Assembly: GCA_946404585.1 (NCBI GenBank)
Contig: CAMJEC010000004.1
Span: 1 to 35,133, forward strand
Direction: 5' to 3'
Length of the DNA stretch: 35,133 nt
From: an uncultured Caryophanales bacterium
GTDB taxonomy: Bacteria; Bacillota_I; Bacilli_A; RFN20; CAG-826
Part shown: positions 25,461-33,134 of the stretch, in pieces
Numbering within the stretch: the stretch's first letter is position 1
Layout of the letters: the number at the start of each line of letters is the position of its first letter
Made by a program: the position numbers and the translations under genes
Notes under the pieces: model-generated
Databases searched by the model: none
What the model saw: only the letters and a program-made list of their open reading frames with translations
Told to the model about the DNA's origin: nothing

Positions 25461-26054
25461 ATGGGACACAGAGTTTTCGTATCGTACAAGTATAGTGATG
25501 CAGTTAACACAAGAGAAGAGATAAGAAAGAAGTTGGGCGATGAAGGACAATACTACAATGGAGAAAAAGGATTTGTAGCATTAAACAATGCCGATTCTAC
25601 AATCAAAGAGTATCTTAAAGAGATGATTTTTGGTACCTCTGTGACAGTTGTTATCATTTCTCCGCAAGTTGTTTTTAGTGAGTGGGTGGACTGGGAGATA
25701 AGATATTCTCTCAGACAACAATCAAGGTTTGATTCTACCTCTTTTAGAAATGGCATAGTTTGTGTAATACAGAGCCAAAAAGATTGGGCTGGTAATGAGA
25801 ATTGTCAATGGGCGTTGGATTCAAACGGAAAATATAAGAGAAACATTTTTCCACAAGCGATTTTAGATAATATGCAGACATATTTTAATGAAAATGCTTA
25901 TTTAAATGCACTATTTGGACTTAAAACAGATTGCGCCAAAGACTATTGCGTCTTAGTTAGCGAAGCATCTTTTAAGAAAGATCCGACAAAATATATTGAA
26001 GAAGCATATAGGCGAGCTCATGATGGTAGCTATGAAGTGGTTGTCAACAAGTGA
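25461..26054 (+). CDS. thsB2: ThsB-like TIR protein, second copy
   Basis: 197 residues from the ATG at 25461, preceded by a strong GAGGAGG ribosome-binding site; the frame is open back to 25401 within the previous gene but that is not the start. It begins MGHRVFVSYKYSDAVNTREE, then LKEMIFGTSVTVVIISPQVV and WVDWEIRYSLRQQ with Glu79 as candidate catalytic residue. It is shorter than thsB1 and lacks its Cys-rich insert. Multiple ThsB paralogues around one ThsA are known in Thoeris, where each responds to different phages. Last gene of the operon; no strong terminator follows. Confidence 0.85.
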   Translation: MGHRVFVSYKYSDAVNTREEIRKKLGDEGQYYNGEKGFVALNNADSTIKEYLKEMIFGTSVTVVIISPQVVFSEWVDWEIRYSLRQQSRFDSTSFRNGIVCVIQSQKDWAGNENCQWALDSNGKYKRNIFPQAILDNMQTYFNENAYLNALFGLKTDCAKDYCVLVSEASFKKDPTKYIEEAYRRAHDGSYEVVVNK

Positions 26055-26082
26055 GTACGTTAAATAATTGTGCTGTTTTGTG

Positions 26083-26091
26083 TGATATACT
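26083..26091 (+). promoter_or_regulatory. Extended -10, leaderless promoter of the aminotransferase gene at 26098
   Basis: TGATATACT (extended -10) ends seven bases before the ATG at 26098, which therefore is the predicted transcription and translation start. An ATG at 26092 would lie upstream of the expected transcript. Confidence 0.6.
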
Positions 26092-26097
26092 ATGAAT

Positions 26098-27309
26098 ATG
26101 AAATGCACAGAACTTCAAAATAGCTTCAGTCTTTATAAGATTTCTCACCTAAACATTTCCATGGCCCGTGGTAAACCTTGTCCTGAGCAACTAGATTTAT
26201 CTATTCCTATGTTAGACATCTTTAACAGTAATTCAAATCTAGTTATAAATGACATTGATTATCGTAACTATGGCATATTAGATGGTATCCCTGAATGTAA
26301 AAAAATGTTTTCTTATATTACAGGTTTAAAAGAAGAGAATATTATTGTTTATGGCAATTCATCGCTTAGTATCATGGCGTCCCTCCTAGATAAGAGCATG
26401 ATCCATGGTGTTAATGGAGGTATTCCATTCTCTAAACAATCTCATATTAAATGGTTATGTCCTGTCCCAGGATATGATAGACACTTTACTATATGTGAAG
26501 CATTAGGCATTGAAATGATTAATATACCTATGCATGAAGATGGACCAGATATGGACTTAATAGAAGAATATATTAAGGATCCAGAAGTTAAAGGCATATG
26601 GTGCGTACCAAAGTACTCAAACCCAACAGGTAATACATATAGTGATGAAGTTATTAGAAGATTCGCTAGATTAAAACCAGCAGCATCTGACTTTAGAATC
26701 TACTGGGATCTAGCGTACCTCCCTCAATCAACATTTGATGGTAACTATGAACCATTGCTTAATATCTACGATGAATGTGTAAAGAATAACAACGAGGATA
26801 TTGTGTATATATTCACATCTACATCTAAGATGACTTTCCCAGGCAGTGGTGTTGCCATGTTAGGGGCATCACCAACTAACTTGAAAGACATCAAAAATAC
26901 ACTTAAATATCAAACCATTGGTTATGATAAGTTAAATCAATATAGACATGCTTTATTTTTAAAAGATGAAAAGACTATTAGAGAACATATGAATAAACAT
27001 GCTGCCATATTAAAACCAAAGTTTGATTTAGTTTTAGACATATTTGAAAAAGAAATAAAAGACATCGCTAGATGGAGTAAACCTAAAGGAGGATACTTTA
27101 TATCCCTTTATGTTAAAAACGCCTCAGAAGTCGTAAAAACATGTAAAGAATTAGGAGTAACACTTACTGATGTCGGTAGTGCATATCCTTATCATAAAGA
27201 TCCTGATAATGAACATATTAGAATATGTCCAAGTTATCCATCATTAGGAGAGTTGAAGACCGCTAGTGAAGTTATCTGCTTAGCGGTCAAGATGGCTTAT
27301 AACAAATAA
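26098..27309 (+). CDS. PLP-dependent aminotransferase of the Aminotran_MocR/aspartate aminotransferase (PF12897-like) group
   Basis: 403 residues. Start chosen at ATG 26098 because the -10 box ends seven bases upstream. Family blocks: LNISMARGKPCPEQLDLS at the N-terminus, YGNSSLSIMASLLDK, WCVPKYSNPTGNTYSDEV, IYWDLAYLPQS with the PLP-binding Asp, FTSTSKMTFPGSGVAMLGAS with the Schiff-base Lys, KPKGGYFISLYV, and EHIRICPSYP with the substrate-carboxylate Arg. This group of about 420-residue aspartate aminotransferases is distinct from the enzyme at 19185. Expected to interconvert aspartate and glutamate in the cytosol. It is followed by a terminator five bases after the stop, so it is monocistronic. 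Confidence 0.87.
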   Translation: MKCTELQNSFSLYKISHLNISMARGKPCPEQLDLSIPMLDIFNSNSNLVINDIDYRNYGILDGIPECKKMFSYITGLKEENIIVYGNSSLSIMASLLDKSMIHGVNGGIPFSKQSHIKWLCPVPGYDRHFTICEALGIEMINIPMHEDGPDMDLIEEYIKDPEVKGIWCVPKYSNPTGNTYSDEVIRRFARLKPAASDFRIYWDLAYLPQSTFDGNYEPLLNIYDECVKNNNEDIVYIFTSTSKMTFPGSGVAMLGASPTNLKDIKNTLKYQTIGYDKLNQYRHALFLKDEKTIREHMNKHAAILKPKFDLVLDIFEKEIKDIARWSKPKGGYFISLYVKNASEVVKTCKELGVTLTDVGSAYPYHKDPDNEHIRICPSYPSLGELKTASEVICLAVKMAYNK

Positions 27310-27313
27310 AAAG

Positions 27314-27342
27314 AAATCGTTCCATTTCCGGAACGATTTTTC
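27314..27342 (+). terminator. Rho-independent terminator
   Basis: Perfect 10-bp stem AAATCGTTCC / GGAACGATTT with loop ATTTCC and a T-run; a T-rich run on the other strand makes it usable in both directions. Confidence 0.9.
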
Positions 27343-27505
27343 GTGTACCGACCAGAGCAGTTAACATTCTGGAACACCGTACCCACTCATCTCTAAGCGC
27401 GTCGTGGTCGTGCACTGATTCTCCACCTTCGGCACATATTTATTATAAATTATTTTTATATTTTTCAATGAGTGATATTATTTTTTCATAAAGAAGGTCT
27501 CATAT
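27343..27505. other. GC-rich structured intergenic segment upstream of gdhA
   Basis: 163 bases without a gene. The first 95 are far richer in GC than the surroundings and contain pairing segments: CCAGA / TCTGG (27351-27355 with 27370-27374) enclosed by GTGT / ACAC, and a GTGC / GCAC pair around CTGATTCTCCACCTTCG. It has no T-box, lysine, glycine, SAM, TPP or SRP core that I can recognise. On the minus strand it would run directly into the bidirectional terminator at 27314-27342. The last 65 bases are AT-rich and probably contain the gdhA promoter (TATTAT near 27477). Confidence 0.4.
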
Positions 27506-28852
27506 ATGTATAAGAGTGAGTATTTAAACCGTATTTTAGACGAAGTTAGAGCTAAATACGCTGAACAAAAAGAATTTATCCAAGCGGTAGAAGAATTCCT
27601 TGATTCTATGGATTTCATTGTTGATAAGGATCCTAGAATTGAAGAAAACGCTATTTTGGAAAGATTAGTGGTTCCAGAAAGAATTATTCAATTTAGAGTG
27701 CCATGGGTTGACGATAATGGCAAAATTAGAGTCAATACTGGCTATCGTGTCCAATTTAATTCCGCGATTGGTCCATATAAAGGCGGTATGAGATTTGATA
27801 AGTCTGTTAATTTATCAATTCTTAAATTCTTAGGTTTTGAACAAACATTTAAGAACTCCTTAACTGGTTTACCAATGGGTGGTGGTAAAGGTGGTTCTGA
27901 TTTTGATCCACGCGGTAAGAGTGACGCTGAAGTCATGAGATTCTGCCAATCCTTTATGGCGGAGCTCTTCCGCCATATTGGTCCAGATACCGATGTCCCT
28001 GCTGGTGACTTAGGCTTTGGTGCTAGAGAAATTGGTTTTATGTTTGGCTATTATAAGAAACTTAGAAATGAATGGAGTGGTGTCTTTACAGGTAAGAACA
28101 TCTCCTATGGTGGTTCCTTATATAGACCAGAAGCCACAGGCTATGGTTTATTATACTTTACTGAAGAAATGTTAAAGGCCTACTTTAATGATTCTATTAA
28201 AGGTAAAAGAGTTATCGTCTCTGGTAGTGGTAAAGTCGGTTCAATGGCCGCGCTTAAGGCTAAAGAATTAGGCGCTACTATCGTTGGTATGTCTGATATC
28301 AATGGTTGTGTATCTGATCCTAAAGGCTTAGATGTTGATTTAATCTTAGAACTCGCTAAAGCTAAAGGTGAATTTGTTAACGACTATGTTAAGAAATATC
28401 CACAAGTTAAATATAGTAAAGTATCTAGAGATTTATGGAAAACACCATGTGATATTGCCTTACCATGCGCAACACAAGGTGAAATCAATTTAGAAAACGC
28501 TAAAGAGTTAAAAGCTAATGGCTGTTACATGTTAGTGGAAGGCGCTAATATGCCATGTGACTTAGAAGCTATTAGATTCTTTAATGAAAATGATGTCATC
28601 TTCTCACCAGGTAAAGCCAGTAATGCTGGTGGTGTTGCGGTCTCTGGTTTAGAAATGAGCCAAAACGCTATGCACTTATCTTGGACAGCGGAAGAAGTTG
28701 ATGAAAAACTTAAAGGCATTATGAAGAACATCTTCAAACAATGCTATGAAACCGCGAAGAAGTATGGTGAACCTAAGAACTTAGCGTTAGGCGCTAATAT
28801 CGCAGGCTTCTTAAAAGTCTACGACGCTATGCTTGCTGAAGGTATTGTGTAA
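27506..28852 (+). CDS. gdhA: Glutamate dehydrogenase (NADP-type, hexameric)
   Basis: 448 residues, the usual size of bacterial hexameric GDH. Motifs: RVPWVDDNGKIRVNTGYRVQ, GPYKGGMRFDKSVN with the substrate Lys, LTGLPMGGGKGGSDFDPRG, PAGDLGFGAREIGFMFGYY with the catalytic Asp region, and the Rossmann VIVSGSGKVGSMAALKAKEL. It interconverts 2-oxoglutarate plus ammonia and glutamate, feeding amino groups to the aminotransferases in this window. The ribosome-binding site AGAAGG lies nine bases before the ATG. Monocistronic, terminator downstream. Confidence 0.96.
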   Translation: MYKSEYLNRILDEVRAKYAEQKEFIQAVEEFLDSMDFIVDKDPRIEENAILERLVVPERIIQFRVPWVDDNGKIRVNTGYRVQFNSAIGPYKGGMRFDKSVNLSILKFLGFEQTFKNSLTGLPMGGGKGGSDFDPRGKSDAEVMRFCQSFMAELFRHIGPDTDVPAGDLGFGAREIGFMFGYYKKLRNEWSGVFTGKNISYGGSLYRPEATGYGLLYFTEEMLKAYFNDSIKGKRVIVSGSGKVGSMAALKAKELGATIVGMSDINGCVSDPKGLDVDLILELAKAKGEFVNDYVKKYPQVKYSKVSRDLWKTPCDIALPCATQGEINLENAKELKANGCYMLVEGANMPCDLEAIRFFNENDVIFSPGKASNAGGVAVSGLEMSQNAMHLSWTAEEVDEKLKGIMKNIFKQCYETAKKYGEPKNLALGANIAGFLKVYDAMLAEGIV

Positions 28853-28876
28853 TATCTTATTAACAATTAATAAAAG

Positions 28877-28899
28877 AACCGCTTAAAAGCGGTTTTTTT
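28877..28899. terminator. Bidirectional terminator between gdhA and the antitoxin gene
   Basis: Stem AACCGCTT / AAGCGGTT with T7 on the plus strand and T-rich sequence on the minus strand. It serves both convergent genes. Confidence 0.85.
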
Positions 28900-29139
28900 C
28901 TATTTGTCTTCCTTCTTATCTTCAGTAGGTGCTTGATAAGGAGTGCCTATCTTTGAAGCAAAGTATTGATTATTTATATTAGGGGGTATCTCTGTACTAA
29001 ATGGTATCTTCCCATTTATAATGCACTGATAAAAGAATAGGCTAACTGCTTGGGACATATCCATACCCATGTTCTCAAATAACTTAGCGGCCTCTTCTTG
29101 AAGCTTAGAATCAATCATGAAATATATAGGTGTAATCAT
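28900..29139 (-). CDS. RelB/DinJ-family antitoxin-like protein (orphan)
   Basis: 79 residues from the ATG at 29139. It reads MITPIYFMIDSKLQEEAAKL then MGMDMSQAVSLFFYQCI and IPFST, the ribbon-helix-helix pattern of RelB/DinJ antitoxins that bind DNA and neutralise a RelE/YafQ RNase. The start is set by TATTAT ending seven bases before this ATG (leaderless); an ATG six codons earlier lies inside the -10 region. No RelE, YafQ or other toxin gene is adjacent: a terminator follows at once. It may be a solitary remnant, a stand-alone regulator, or act with a distant toxin. Confidence 0.75.
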   Translation of the reverse strand: MITPIYFMIDSKLQEEAAKLFENMGMDMSQAVSLFFYQCIINGKIPFSTEIPPNINNQYFASKIGTPYQAPTEDKKEDK

Positions 29140-29280
29140 ATCTACATAATAAAACAAAATAATAAGAATTTAATAATAAATCTATTTAAAGTTCATTTTA
29201 GTTTTACCTTCTAATATGCCGTTGTAAACTTTTCTTACAATCTTGGTAAACATATTTATATGGCAAATCTTTGGAATGCA

Positions 29281-29308
29281 TTATAACAAAGTTATAAGTA
29301 CTATAGTA
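29281..29308. promoter_or_regulatory. Two adjacent dyads, candidate operators for the HTH domain of HTH-GlmM
   Basis: TTATAAC - AAA - GTTATAA (29281-29297, perfect 7+7) is followed after one base by the perfect palindrome TACTATAGTA (29299-29308), and ATAGTA recurs at 29312-29317. They end 21 bases before the -35 box. XRE-type repressors bind dyads of this size, so autoregulation by the fused HTH is possible; this is inference. Confidence 0.5.
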
Positions 29309-29329
29309 ATAATAGTAAGTAAAGCAAAG

Positions 29330-29357
29330 TTGACACAAAATAGTTTGCTTTTATTAT
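29330..29357 (+). promoter_or_regulatory. Promoter of the glmM-nagB operon
   Basis: Consensus -35 TTGACA (29330-29335), 16-base spacer, -10 TATTAT (29352-29357). Confidence 0.75.
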
Positions 29358-29405
29358 AAAAAATACATTATGATAAGACAGCAACAACAAAAGGGAGGTC
29401 TCTTT

Positions 29406-31049
29406 ATGACCATTGGTGAAAAAATCGTTCACTTGAGGATAGTGAACAATATTTCTCAAGAAGAATTAGCGAAGATCTTAAAAGTCTCTAGACAGTCTAT
29501 GTCTAAATGGGAAAATGGTGAAAACCTTCCTCCATTAACAGCGATTAAAGATCTATGCGCTATCTTCAAAGTAACTGCTGATGAATTAATTGATGATAAC
29601 ATCGTTATTCATAAAGGTTACAAATTAGAATTACCAAATGAACACATTAAAACCAAATACTTTGGTACAGATGGTTTCAGAGGTGAGGCTAATGAATTAT
29701 TAAACTCAGATAGAGCGTATAAGATTGGTAGATTCCTTGGTTGGTTCTACTCTAATCCTAAATACAATATGCAAAAGCCAGGCTATAGAGCCAAGATCGT
29801 TATTGGTAAAGATACAAGACGTTCTTCTTATATGCTTGAATATGCTGTTGCAGCAGGTGCAGCATCATCTGGTGCGGACGTTGAACTTCTCCACGTTACA
29901 ACCACTCCATCTGTCTCTTATATCGTGAGACAAGACTGCTTCGACTGTGGTGTGATGATTACTGCTTCTCATAACCCATTCTATGATAATGGTATTAAAG
30001 TCATTAACGGTAATGGTGAAAAGTTAGAAGACGCAGTGGCGTATCTCGCTGAAGCTTATTTAGATGGTGATTTCAAAACCTTAGGTTTAGAAGAAGGTGA
30101 AACTGATTTACCATTCGCGAAACGTAGTGATATCGGCACAATTAATGACTACTCCAGTGGTAGAAATAGATATATTGGCTATCTCATCTCTTTAGCCAAA
30201 CACTCCATGAAGAAATTAAAAGTGGGCTTAGATGCCGCGAACGGTGCTTCTTGGATGATTGCTAGAAGTGTATTCGAAGCACTAGGGGCTCAAGTCTTTA
30301 TCATTAATAACCATCCAGATGGTTTAAATATTAACTTCAACGCTGGTAGTACACACATTGAAAACTTCTGTAAATACGTTAAAGACAATAAGTTAGATGT
30401 TGGCTTTGCCTTCGATGGTGACGCTGATAGATGTATCGCTGTTGACGAAAACGGTAAAGAAGTTGATGGTGATAAGATCATGTACTTATTAGCCTGTAAG
30501 TTACAAAACGAAGGCTCTTTAGATAAGAACACCGTCGTGGCCACAATTATGTCTAACAGTGGTCTTGCTAAAGCCTTAAAACAAATTGGTGTTAATTTAG
30601 AAAGAACCCAAGTTGGTGATAGGTTCGTCTTTGAAAGAATGGTCAATGAAGGCTATGTCTTAGGCGGTGAACAATCTGGTCATATCATCATTAAGAAATA
30701 CGCTACTACTGGTGATGGTGTTTTAACCGCTATCATGGTCGCAGAAGAAATGCTTGAAAGAAAAGAAGCATTATCTAAACTCGTGGCCCCAGTTAAAGTG
30801 TTACCACAAAAACTTAAAAACGTTAGAGTCACTGATAAAGCTGCAACTGTGGAAGATGAAGTCGTTAAAGCGAAATTTGACGAAGTTAATAAAGAAATCG
30901 GTGATAACGGTAGAGCCTTATTAAGACAATCTGGTACCGAACCAGTTGTTCGTATCATGGTGGAACTTGGTTCTCTTGCGGAATGTGATAAATATATCGA
31001 CGCGATTTATAACGTCATTAAGAAGAGAGGTTATGTCATCGATGAATAA
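29406..31049 (+). CDS. glmM: Phosphoglucosamine mutase with N-terminal XRE-type HTH domain (fusion)
   Basis: 547 residues from ATG 29406 (AAGGGAGG ribosome-binding site; the in-frame ATG at 29370 would translate the ribosome-binding site). Residues 4-60 are a Cro/CI-type HTH: IVNNISQEELAKILKVSRQS then MSKWENGENLPPL. After a short linker GlmM starts at about 83: TKYFGTDGFRGEANELLNSD, the active-site TASHNP with Ser188, metal loop FDGDADRC, RTQVGDRFVFERM, and phosphate-binding RQSGTEPVVRIM. GlmM converts glucosamine 6-phosphate to glucosamine 1-phosphate for UDP-GlcNAc. Usual GlmM is about 450 residues without HTH. The fusion suggests an enzyme that also binds DNA and may sense amino-sugar flux. 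It heads an operon with an acyltransferase-like gene and nagB. Confidence 0.93.
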   Translation: MTIGEKIVHLRIVNNISQEELAKILKVSRQSMSKWENGENLPPLTAIKDLCAIFKVTADELIDDNIVIHKGYKLELPNEHIKTKYFGTDGFRGEANELLNSDRAYKIGRFLGWFYSNPKYNMQKPGYRAKIVIGKDTRRSSYMLEYAVAAGAASSGADVELLHVTTTPSVSYIVRQDCFDCGVMITASHNPFYDNGIKVINGNGEKLEDAVAYLAEAYLDGDFKTLGLEEGETDLPFAKRSDIGTINDYSSGRNRYIGYLISLAKHSMKKLKVGLDAANGASWMIARSVFEALGAQVFIINNHPDGLNINFNAGSTHIENFCKYVKDNKLDVGFAFDGDADRCIAVDENGKEVDGDKIMYLLACKLQNEGSLDKNTVVATIMSNSGLAKALKQIGVNLERTQVGDRFVFERMVNEGYVLGGEQSGHIIIKKYATTGDGVLTAIMVAEEMLERKEALSKLVAPVKVLPQKLKNVRVTDKAATVEDEVVKAKFDEVNKEIGDNGRALLRQSGTEPVVRIMVELGSLAECDKYIDAIYNVIKKRGYVIDE

Positions 31050-31713
31050 GAAAGCTGTCTTAACTAAAGATCTCTTCGATTGTAGTAGTGATTTCCTTAG
31101 AGAATATTTTGATAACTCAACCTATCCTTGGGAATTACTTCCTCAAATTAAAGAAATTATTAAAAAAGTCTTAGAACAAGGCTTACCAGGTTATACCTTA
31201 CTTAAAGAAGGTGTCCTCGTAGGGGAAAATGTTAGCATTGCACCTACCGCGACAATCATTCCTCCAGCGATTATTGGTAATAATACAGAAATTAGACCAG
31301 GCGCTTATTTAAGAGGTAATGTCATTGTTGGTGATAACTGTGTTCTAGGTAATTCTTGTGAATTTAAAAACTGTATCCTCTTATATCACGTCCAAGTCCC
31401 ACATTATAGCTATGTTGGTGATAGTGTGCTTGGTAACTACGCTCATATGGGTGCGGGTAGTATCTGCTCTAACTTAAAGAGTGATGGTAAGAATGTCGTT
31501 ATACACGGTGATAAGGATTATGAAACAGGATTAAGAAAAATAGGCGCTATCTTAGGTGATTATGCTGATATTGGCTGCCAATCTGTTCTTAACCCAGGTA
31601 CAGTCATTGGTCAACACTCTCAAATCTATCCATTATCTATGGTCAGAGGTGTTGTCCCAGAAAATAGTATTTATAAAGCAAAAGACAATATTGTCGTAAA
31701 GGAGAAAAGATAA
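31040..31713 (+). CDS. Left-handed beta-helix acyltransferase-like protein (GlmU C-terminal-like)
   Basis: 224 residues from ATG 31040 (ATG 31031 is an alternative; AGAGAGG at about 31022 fits 31040 better). The start lies inside the last codons of glmM, so translation is coupled. After about 60 helical residues come hexapeptide repeats: VSIAPTATIIPPAIIGNNTEIRPG style turns, then LRGNVIVGDNCVLGNS, HYSYVGDSVLGNYAHMGAGS, and LGDYADIGCQSVLNPGTVIG. This is the LbH fold seen in the acetyltransferase half of GlmU, without the uridylyltransferase half. Next to GlmM, acetylation of glucosamine 1-phosphate is the natural guess; a separate pyrophosphorylase would then be needed elsewhere. Confidence 0.82.
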
Positions 31714-31715
31714 TT

Positions 31716-32438
31716 ATGAAAGTCGTCGTTGGCACAAACGAAGAAATCAGCAAATTAATCGCTGAAGAATTTATCAAACAAGTTCAAGCTAAACCAAATA
31801 GTGTTCTCGGTTTAGCAACAGGTACATCCCCAATTGAAGTGTACGCTAATATGATTAAGGCTAATAAAGAAGGTCGTGTATCATTTAAAGATGTCGCGAC
31901 ATTCAACCTTGATGAATACATCGGTTTAGAAGGAACACATGATCAATCATATCGTTACTTCATGAACAAATACTTATTCGATGGTTTAGATATCGATAAA
32001 GCGCGTACACACGTGCTTAAAGGTGTCGGTGATTATTTATCCTATGCTAATCAATACGACGCTCTAATCGCCTCTTTTGGTGGCATCGACCTTCAAATCT
32101 TAGGTATTGGTAGTGATGGTCATATCGCTTTCAATGAACCAGGTACTCCATTTGATTCCTTAACCCATGTCGCTGAATTAACAGAACAAACAATCAAAGA
32201 TAACTCAAGATTATTCAATGATATCTCTGAAGTTCCTACAAAAGCGGTCACCATGGGCTTAAAGAGCATTATGAATGCAAGAAAGATTGTTTTAATCGCT
32301 ACTGGTAAAAACAAAGCACAAGCTATCTATAACTTATTAAAAGGCCCAATGACTGAAGAAGTTCCATGCTCCATCCTTCAAAAACACCCAGATTGCACAA
32401 TCTATGTTGATGAAGATGCATATAGCTTAGTAAAGTAA
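31716..32438 (+). CDS. nagB: Glucosamine-6-phosphate deaminase
   Basis: 240 residues, the length of Bacillus NagB. Motifs: LGLATGTSPIEVY (phosphate loop), FNLDEYIGLEGTHDQSYRYF with the catalytic Asp, LGIGSDGHIAFNEPGTPFDS with the ring-opening His, and TMGLKSIMNARKIVLIATG. It converts glucosamine 6-phosphate to fructose 6-phosphate and ammonia. It shares its substrate with the GlmM encoded two genes upstream, so the operon sets the balance between cell-wall precursor synthesis and catabolism. AAAGGAG ribosome-binding site; two bases after the preceding stop. The stop abuts the convergent NERD gene with no room for a terminator. Confidence 0.95.
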   Translation: MKVVVGTNEEISKLIAEEFIKQVQAKPNSVLGLATGTSPIEVYANMIKANKEGRVSFKDVATFNLDEYIGLEGTHDQSYRYFMNKYLFDGLDIDKARTHVLKGVGDYLSYANQYDALIASFGGIDLQILGIGSDGHIAFNEPGTPFDSLTHVAELTEQTIKDNSRLFNDISEVPTKAVTMGLKSIMNARKIVLIATGKNKAQAIYNLLKGPMTEEVPCSILQKHPDCTIYVDEDAYSLVK

Positions 32439-33134
32439 TTAGATTTTAATTAACTTATTACACTTAGAACATTTTAAGCCATTAGGCACAATAGAGAGTA
32501 TGCCCCCACAGTCGGGGCATATTTTCTTTTCTATCGCTATTCTTAACTTCTTTTGATATTCTCTTCTATCTTTAGTGATCTTCTTAATACTTTCTAAATG
32601 CATCTCATCATTCACGTAAGCTTCTTTATCTAGAAGTGTTTGATAGATTGATTCAATGACTTCTTTAGATAATGGTTTATCACTAGTGATTAAATTAATT
32701 CTTTTCAAGATATCGTTAGGGCCACAGACATTAAATAAATCTAATTCATCTACGTTACTACGTACAAACACCACAAAGCAGTAGATAGGGTAGTCCTTAC
32801 CTAGTGTTCTTTTGATAATTCTTATATGTGATTGATTTTGTTTAAGGGGATTATGGAATGTTTCAGTTTTCACTCTTCCTTTATATGGATATGTCTTTTT
32901 CCAATATGAATCATCTTCCAAACCAGTGATACGACCAAAGTGATTCTTTGTCTCAATAACAAAAATACCATTTTCTCTAACGAGAATATGGTCTATTTGA
33001 TGAGAGACATTATTGTCCCCTAATAACACTAGATTATTGATTAAACGATGAAAGGAGGAATCCTTATCCAAAGTAAGGGATACCAGTTGTTCTCCTTCTT
33101 CTCCGCGTTTCAGTTTTCTAGATGTTTTCTGCAT
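32439..33134 (-). CDS. NERD-domain protein with C-terminal zinc ribbon
   Basis: 231 residues. N-terminal nuclease-related domain: KRGEEGEQLVSLTLDKD (the conserved GE), NNVSHQIDHILV (Asp), GIFVIETKNHFGRI (ExK), then FHNPLKQNQSHI, all typical of NERD. The C-terminus has KKICPDCGGIL and GLKCSKCNKLIKI, a four-cysteine zinc ribbon. NERD proteins carry a PD-(D/E)XK-like fold; their biological role in Firmicutes is unclear. It overlaps the end of the upstream small gene by 17 bases and is in the same operon. Convergent with nagB. Confidence 0.88.
   Translation of the reverse strand: MQKTSRKLKRGEEGEQLVSLTLDKDSSFHRLINNLVLLGDNNVSHQIDHILVRENGIFVIETKNHFGRITGLEDDSYWKKTYPYKGRVKTETFHNPLKQNQSHIRIIKRTLGKDYPIYCFVVFVRSNVDELDLFNVCGPNDILKRINLITSDKPLSKEVIESIYQTLLDKEAYVNDEMHLESIKKITKDRREYQKKLRIAIEKKICPDCGGILSIVPNGLKCSKCNKLIKI

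Larger units (their letters stand above)
29158..29405 (+). other. Regulatory region upstream of the HTH-GlmM gene
   Basis: About 250 bases with no gene. The left part (29158-29280) is AT-rich, with no structure I can support. The right part holds two dyads and a consensus promoter, listed separately, then the AAGGGAGG ribosome-binding site (about 29391-29398) before ATG 29406. Confidence 0.6.

Noticed and set aside
27343..27440. T-box or lysine/glycine riboswitch
   Set aside because: The TGGNACCGCG T-box core and the riboswitch cores are missing on both strands; no regulated gene lies downstream on the minus strand.
30290..30958. Minus-strand open frames within glmM
   Set aside because: Long antisense frames follow from codon bias in a well-conserved plus-strand enzyme; no start signals.
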